The notes below the pieces were generated by a model. It did no database searches. It worked only from the letters and a program-made list of their open reading frames with translations, and was not told the origin of the DNA. From assembly GCA_937957815.1 (NCBI GenBank), contig CALFXN010000122.1:1-10503 (forward strand): a DNA stretch of 10,503 nt. Direction: 5' to 3'. The first letter of the stretch is position 1; the number at the start of each line of letters is the position of its first letter. Below are positions 6,593 through 10,503 of the stretch, piece by piece. This DNA comes from an uncultured Synergistales bacterium (GTDB lineage Bacteria > Synergistota > Synergistia > Synergistales > Aminobacteriaceae). Both the position numbers and the translations under genes were made by a program.

Positions 6593-7546
6593 ATGAAACG
6601 GTTCGGATTGGTATTGTCGCTTGTTGCGGTTCTCGCTCTCGCCGGAGGCGCGTATGCGCTCGAGTTCGTCACGATCGGCTCCGGCGGCGTCGGAGGAACG
6701 TACTATCCGCTCGGAGGCGCGATGGCTGAAATGCTCAACAAGGCCGGAATCGACGTGAAGGCCACGTCGCGCGCGACGGCCGCGTCCAAGGAAAACTGCC
6801 GCCTCGTCGCGTCCGGCAAGGCGCATATCGGAATGTCGATGGGCTCGACGCTCTTCCAGGCGGTCAACGGCATCGAGGCGTTCAAAGACGACGGCAAGCT
6901 GCCGCTCTCGATCCTCATGAACATGTACCCGGCGCCGCAGCACCTCGTGGCCGTCAAGGGATCCGGCATCGAGAAGTTCGAGGACATCAAGGGCAAGAGA
7001 GTCTCTCTCGGCGCCCCCGGCGGCGGCGACCAGGTCCTTACGCAGCTGATCCTCAAGGAAGCCGGCATCGATCCCGAGAAGGACATCAAAAAATATCAGC
7101 TCACGCAGCCGGAAGGCGTCATGGCGCTGAGCGACGGAAACATCGACGCGGTGTTCTGGAATTTCGCGATCCCCGGCGCGGCCGTCCTCGAAGTCGCCGC
7201 AAAGCGCGACATCGTGCTGGTTCCCCTTCCGGAGGATCTCGTCAAGCGCGTCGTCGATAAGAATCCGTTCCTGCTCCCGTTCACGATCAAAAAGGGAACC
7301 TACGCGAAGGTCGACGGCGATGTTCTCACCATCGCCGACGCCAATTACCTCGTTGTCAGGGAAGGCATGAAGGAAAAGCTCGCGTACGACATCGTCAAGA
7401 CGTTCGTCGAAAAACGGAACGATCTCGTGACCGTGACGAAGCAGGCCGAGCATTTCACTCCGGAAGAGGCCAGCGTCGGTATTATCCCCTTCACTCCCGG
7501 TGCGGTCAAATACTTCACCGAGAAAGGCGTGACGATGAAGAAGTAG
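6593..7546 (+). CDS. TAXI-family TRAP transporter substrate-binding protein
   Basis: This 317-residue periplasmic receptor captures the solute and hands it to the TRAP permease encoded next. ATG follows AAGGGAGG at 7 nt, a strong site. The signal peptide covers residues 1-22 (KR n-region, hydrophobic core, AYA before the cleavage point) and carries no lipobox. The mature protein opens with the TAXI signature GSGGVGGTYYPLGGAMA (29-45). It continues with SRATAASKENCRLVASGKA (59-77), SLGAPGGGD (138-146) and GNIDAVFWNFAIPGAAV (182-198). Near the C terminus is IPFTPGAVKYFTEKG (298-312), where many relatives carry HPGA; here His is Thr301. TAXI proteins are known for glutamate, 2-oxoglutarate and other organic acids, but specificity cannot be read from the sequence. 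It is in the operon with a fused-permease gene, the usual TAXI arrangement. Confidence 0.95.
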   Translation: MKRFGLVLSLVAVLALAGGAYALEFVTIGSGGVGGTYYPLGGAMAEMLNKAGIDVKATSRATAASKENCRLVASGKAHIGMSMGSTLFQAVNGIEAFKDDGKLPLSILMNMYPAPQHLVAVKGSGIEKFEDIKGKRVSLGAPGGGDQVLTQLILKEAGIDPEKDIKKYQLTQPEGVMALSDGNIDAVFWNFAIPGAAVLEVAAKRDIVLVPLPEDLVKRVVDKNPFLLPFTIKKGTYAKVDGDVLTIADANYLVVREGMKEKLAYDIVKTFVEKRNDLVTVTKQAEHFTPEEASVGIIPFTPGAVKYFTEKGVTMKK

Positions 7547-7558
7547 TCCGGCATTCCC

Positions 7559-7591
7559 GCGGTCCGGCGCGGCTGGTTCCCGCCGGACCGC
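7559..7591 (+). repeat. 11-bp hairpin between binding-protein and permease genes
   Basis: GCGGTCCGGCG (7559-7569) pairs perfectly with CGCCGGACCGC (7581-7591) around an 11-nt loop. The stem is followed by TTCAGATC rather than a U-run. It lies 12 nt after the binding-protein stop codon. Such stems after binding-protein genes commonly stabilise the upstream message or partly terminate, giving an excess of receptor over permease. That role is inferred here. Confidence 0.6.
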
Positions 7592-7625
7592 TTCAGATCT
7601 GTCAATCTGGGGGGAAAACGACATT

Positions 7626-9557
7626 ATGACGACGGAACAGGATACGACGGGCGTCGCGAGGGATCCCTCGGAACTGCTCGAAGAATGCGAGGGCAAGAAG
7701 CGCCGCCTGAGCGGGTGGCAGCTCTGGCTCGTCTCCGGCATAGCGCTCGCCGCGTCCGTCTTTCATCTATATACGGCGGCCTTCGGCCTGCTCTCGGCAA
7801 TGTACCAGCGAAGCATCCACTGGATGCTGATGGGTGTGCTGATCTTTCTGCTCTATCCCGGGACGAAGAATCGCTCCCGGCTCAGGATCGACTGGTGGGA
7901 CTTCATCCTCGCGGGCCTGATGATCGCCGGATGCATGAACATCATCCTCAACTGGGAAGCCATCTCGATGCGCGAGGGAAATCCGATCACCTCGGACATC
8001 GTCCTCGGCGTCATGATGATCGTCCTCGTCATCGAATCGGCCCGGCGTTCGATGGGGTGGGCGTTGCCCTCCGTGGCGATCGTCGCGATGCTCTACGCGA
8101 TGGCCGGCCCCTACCTTCCCGACATCATCGCCCACGCCGGATTCTCGCTCGAGGAACTCGGACCGTTCCAGTACCTCCGGACGGACGGCATCTTCGGCGT
8201 TCCTCTCGGCGTTTCTGCGACATTCATCTTTTTGTTCGTGGTCTTCGGATCGTTCCTGAGCGTCTCGGGAGCGGGGCAGTTTTTCATCGACCTCGCGATC
8301 GCGCTCACGGGGAGAAGCGTCGGCGGTCCGGGCAAGGCCGCGGTCGTCGCGAGCTGCCTCATGGGAATGGTCTCGGGAAGCTCGGTCGCGAACGCGGTCA
8401 CGACGGGCGCGTTCACGATTCCGCTCATGAAGAAGGGCGGATACAGGTCGGAATTCGCGGGCGCGGTCGTCGCGGCGGCGTCCACGGGAGGACAGGTCAT
8501 GCCGCCGATCATGGGCGCGGCCGCGTTCATCATGGCCCAGTTCCTCGGAGTCGCGTACTGGGAGATCGTCGTCGCGGCGTTCATCCCGGCGACGCTCTAT
8601 TTCTTCTCGCTGTTCGCGATGGTGCACTTCAGGGCGGGTAAGCGGGGGCTCACCGGATTGCCCGAGGAGATGATCCCGAACGTCCGGCTCGTTCTCAAAA
8701 ACGGGTGGCACTATATTCTCCCGCTCGTCACGCTCGTGGGATTCCTCGCGACGGGATATTCGCCCGTCAAGGCGGTCTTCTGGTCGATCGTCCTCATGAT
8801 CGCGGCGACGTGGCTCGGGAGGCCCGAATACCGCATGACGCCGAAGAGCGTCCTCCGGGCGCTCATAGACGGCGCGTGCGGAGCCGTCGAAGTCGCGGCC
8901 GCGTGCGCGTGTTCGGGCCTGATCATCGGCGTCATCGGCATCACCGGGATCGGTCTCGCGTTCTCGTCGTTCGTCATGAGCATGTCGTACGGAATCCTGC
9001 CGCTCGCGCTCATCCTCACGATGATCGGATCGATCATTCTCGGAATGGGCGTCCCGACGACGGCGCAGTACATCATCACGTCGACGCTCGCAGCCCCGGC
9101 CCTGAACGCGATGGGCGTGCCGCTCATGTCGGCGCACCTGTTCTGCCTCTATTTCGGCGTGCTCGCCGACGTCACGCCGCCGGTCGCGCTCGCGACCTAC
9201 GCGGCGGCGGGGATCGCCGGGTCGGGGGTTCTCGTGACGGGGTTCACGGCGCTCGTCACGGCGTTCGCGGGGTTCCTCGTGCCCTACATGTTCGTGTACA
9301 ACCCGGCGCTCCTGTGCCAGGGATCGGTTCTCTCGATCGTCTGGAGCACCGTGACGGCGGTCATGGGTGTCATCGGCCTTTCGGCCGGCATCCAGGGATT
9401 CTACACTTCGAAACTGACGCTGATCGAACGCGCGTTGCTGCTGGCCGTGCCGTTCATGCTCATCCATCCGAGCATCGTTACGGATGTCATCGGCGTCGTG
9501 ATTCTCGCGGGACTCTATTTCTTCCGATCCCGGTTCGCCGGCGGAAAGTTAACGTAG
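7626..9557 (+). CDS. TRAP transporter fused permease (4TM/12TM, DctQ-DctM type)
   Basis: This 643-residue inner-membrane protein joins the small and large TRAP membrane subunits, the standard partner of TAXI receptors, and uses an ion gradient to import the bound solute. Residues 1-30 are a charged cytoplasmic lead. About four membrane segments between 31 and 160 form the DctQ-like part, and the remaining roughly twelve form the DctM-like channel. Family signatures are VSGSSVANAVTTGAFTIP (249-266), GGQVMPPIMGAAAF (288-301), LGMGVPTTAQYIIT (472-485) and ADVTPPVALATYAAAGIAG (514-532), with Gly/Pro-rich re-entrant motifs. The ATG at 7626 has only a run of Gs (7609-7614) 11 nt upstream as ribosome site, weaker than for its neighbours. 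This fits lower output than the receptor. No frameshift or truncation is seen. Confidence 0.95.
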   Translation: MTTEQDTTGVARDPSELLEECEGKKRRLSGWQLWLVSGIALAASVFHLYTAAFGLLSAMYQRSIHWMLMGVLIFLLYPGTKNRSRLRIDWWDFILAGLMIAGCMNIILNWEAISMREGNPITSDIVLGVMMIVLVIESARRSMGWALPSVAIVAMLYAMAGPYLPDIIAHAGFSLEELGPFQYLRTDGIFGVPLGVSATFIFLFVVFGSFLSVSGAGQFFIDLAIALTGRSVGGPGKAAVVASCLMGMVSGSSVANAVTTGAFTIPLMKKGGYRSEFAGAVVAAASTGGQVMPPIMGAAAFIMAQFLGVAYWEIVVAAFIPATLYFFSLFAMVHFRAGKRGLTGLPEEMIPNVRLVLKNGWHYILPLVTLVGFLATGYSPVKAVFWSIVLMIAATWLGRPEYRMTPKSVLRALIDGACGAVEVAAACACSGLIIGVIGITGIGLAFSSFVMSMSYGILPLALILTMIGSIILGMGVPTTAQYIITSTLAAPALNAMGVPLMSAHLFCLYFGVLADVTPPVALATYAAAGIAGSGVLVTGFTALVTAFAGFLVPYMFVYNPALLCQGSVLSIVWSTVTAVMGVIGLSAGIQGFYTSKLTLIERALLLAVPFMLIHPSIVTDVIGVVILAGLYFFRSRFAGGKLT

Positions 9558-9602
9558 GCTGCGCGAGGGAGACGGAACACACAAAGGGAGGTGCGGTGAA
9601 AA

Positions 9603-10310
9603 GTGCCCGCAAAACTCATCAAGCCCGTCATGTCCGCCGATGAGGCGGTCACGGGGGTCCGTGACGGAATGTCCGTCATGGTCGGCGGCTTCAACTACGG
9701 CGGCGTTCCCTACACGCTCGTCGATGCGCTCGTGAAGTCCGGCGTGAAGGATCTCCACCTGATCGCCAACGACACGCTCTACGCCAACGACTCGGTTCCG
9801 CAGGGGGTCGGTCACGGAATGCTCGTCGTGAACGGGCAGGTGCGAAAGGTCACCGCGTCGCATATCGGGCTCAACCGCGAGACGGGACGGCTTTTCAACG
9901 AAAAGAAACTCGAACTGGAACTCGTGCCCCAGGGATCGTTCGTCGAACGCATCCGCGCGGGCGGGTTCGGGCTCGGCGGCGTCCTCACGCCGACGGGCGT
10001 CGGAACCTGCTACGAAGACGACAAGCAGATCGTCGAGGTCGACGGCAAACGATATATCGTCGAAAAACCGCTTCGCGCGAACGTCGCGCTGATCCGGGCG
10101 CACAAGGCGGACCGCTACGGCAACCTGACCTATTTCGGGACGGGGCGGAACTTCAACCCCGCGATGGCGACGGCGGCGGATCTCGTCATCGCCGAGGTCG
10201 ACGCCATTCTGGAAGTCGGCGGCATCGACCCCAACGACGTCGTCACGCCGGGAATCGTCGTGGACATCCTCGTGCTGAAAGGAGACGGATACTATGCTTC
10301 CCGTACTTGA
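9603..10310 (+). CDS. CoA-transferase family I, subunit A (3-oxoacid / acetoacetate CoA-transferase-like)
   Basis: The 235-residue alpha subunit works with the next gene product to move CoA from a donor such as acetyl- or succinyl-CoA to a carboxylate. GTG at 9603 is used; AAAGGGAGG lies about 11 nt upstream, and a GTG at 9596 is out of frame and stops after 15 codons. Family features are [16 protein letters not shown] (21-36, the glycine-rich CoA-binding start), [16 protein letters not shown] (120-135), [21 protein letters not shown] (154-174, in AtoD-like subunits typically LE.PL.ADVAL...AD..GN) and ITIF-like C-terminal strands. The usual GGFGLCGIP is GGFNYGGVP here, a modest divergence. 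Acceptor specificity is unknown. The gene ends inside the next one (17-nt overlap), as expected for stoichiometric partners. Confidence 0.93.
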   Translation: MPAKLIKPVMSADEAVTGVRDGMSVMVGGFNYGGVPYTLVDALVKSGVKDLHLIANDTLYANDSVPQGVGHGMLVVNGQVRKVTASHIGLNRETGRLFNEKKLELELVPQGSFVERIRAGGFGLGGVLTPTGVGTCYEDDKQIVEVDGKRYIVEKPLRANVALIRAHKADRYGNLTYFGTGRNFNPAMATAADLVIAEVDAILEVGGIDPNDVVTPGIVVDILVLKGDGYYASRT

Positions 10311-10503
10311 TGAAGAAGTCGTCCGCCATAGAGTAGCGAAACGAATCGCGCTCGATTTCGAGGACGGCGCCGTGGTGAACCTCGGCATCGGCATTCCGAC
10401 GCTGGTTTCGGACTACCTTCCCGAAGGTGTGCATGTTCTGCTGCAGACGGAGAACGGCGTCATCGGCGCAGGGCCGAAACCCGAGGTGGACGACCTGCGC
10501 CTC
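10294..10503 (+). CDS. CoA-transferase family I, subunit B (partial, runs off the right edge)
   Basis: Seventy codons of the catalytic beta subunit are present. The ATG at 10294 follows AAAGGAG (10278-10284) at 9 nt and overlaps the end of subunit A by 17 nt, so translation is probably coupled. The start of the AtoA/ScoB fold is clear: [14 protein letters not shown] (9-22), [17 protein letters not shown] (27-43), then [10 protein letters not shown] (51-60). Glu53 in ENG is the family's catalytic glutamate that forms the gamma-glutamyl-CoA thioester intermediate. The remaining roughly two-thirds of the protein lies outside the window. Confidence 0.92.
   Translation, partial: MLPVLDEEVVRHRVAKRIALDFEDGAVVNLGIGIPTLVSDYLPEGVHVLLQTENGVIGAGPKPEVDDLRL

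Overview
The window is GC-rich, densely coded bacterial DNA with strongly G/C-biased third codon positions. Signal peptides, a chemoreceptor, a TAXI-type TRAP transporter and a CoA-transferase linked to an aminotransferase suggest a motile, probably anaerobic amino- or organic-acid fermenter. This combination is common in Synergistota and also occurs in some Proteobacteria and other anaerobes. The phylum is an inference from gene content; no rRNA or other taxonomic marker is present.

Left part (1-3773), minus strand. Positions 2-52 look like the last 16 codons of a plus-strand gene entering from the left. It converges on a minus-strand secreted or membrane-associated alpha/beta hydrolase (119-1438), with a 14-bp perfect hairpin between them. 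Upstream of the hydrolase is a full-length methyl-accepting chemotaxis protein with a large periplasmic sensor (1653-3773), which ends at a clear intrinsic terminator (1589-1621).

Middle (3774-4261), a 488-bp divergent regulatory region. It carries an extended -10 promoter for the chemoreceptor, with a 9-bp inverted repeat where its -35 would lie. For the rightward operon it carries a very good sigma-70-type promoter (TTGACA, 17 nt, TACAGT). That promoter is followed by a TGAAGGA-AA-TCCTTCA palindrome at the transcription start and by a second copy of its right half exactly 31 bp downstream. I see no convincing gene in this region.

Right part (4262-10503), one plus-strand operon running off the window. 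The order is RpiR/SIS-type regulator, class III PLP aminotransferase, TAXI substrate-binding protein, fused TRAP permease, CoA-transferase subunit A and CoA-transferase subunit B (partial). Genes 1/2 and 5/6 overlap. The transport genes are set apart by hairpins that could tune relative expression. The simplest reading is a substrate-induced catabolic unit: a small amino acid or related carboxylate is captured and imported, transaminated to an oxo acid or aldehyde, and a resulting acid is activated as a CoA thioester. The substrate cannot be read from the sequence. The divergent chemoreceptor may sense the same or a related compound, but only position supports this.

No tRNA, rRNA, CRISPR array, insertion sequence or prophage gene was seen.
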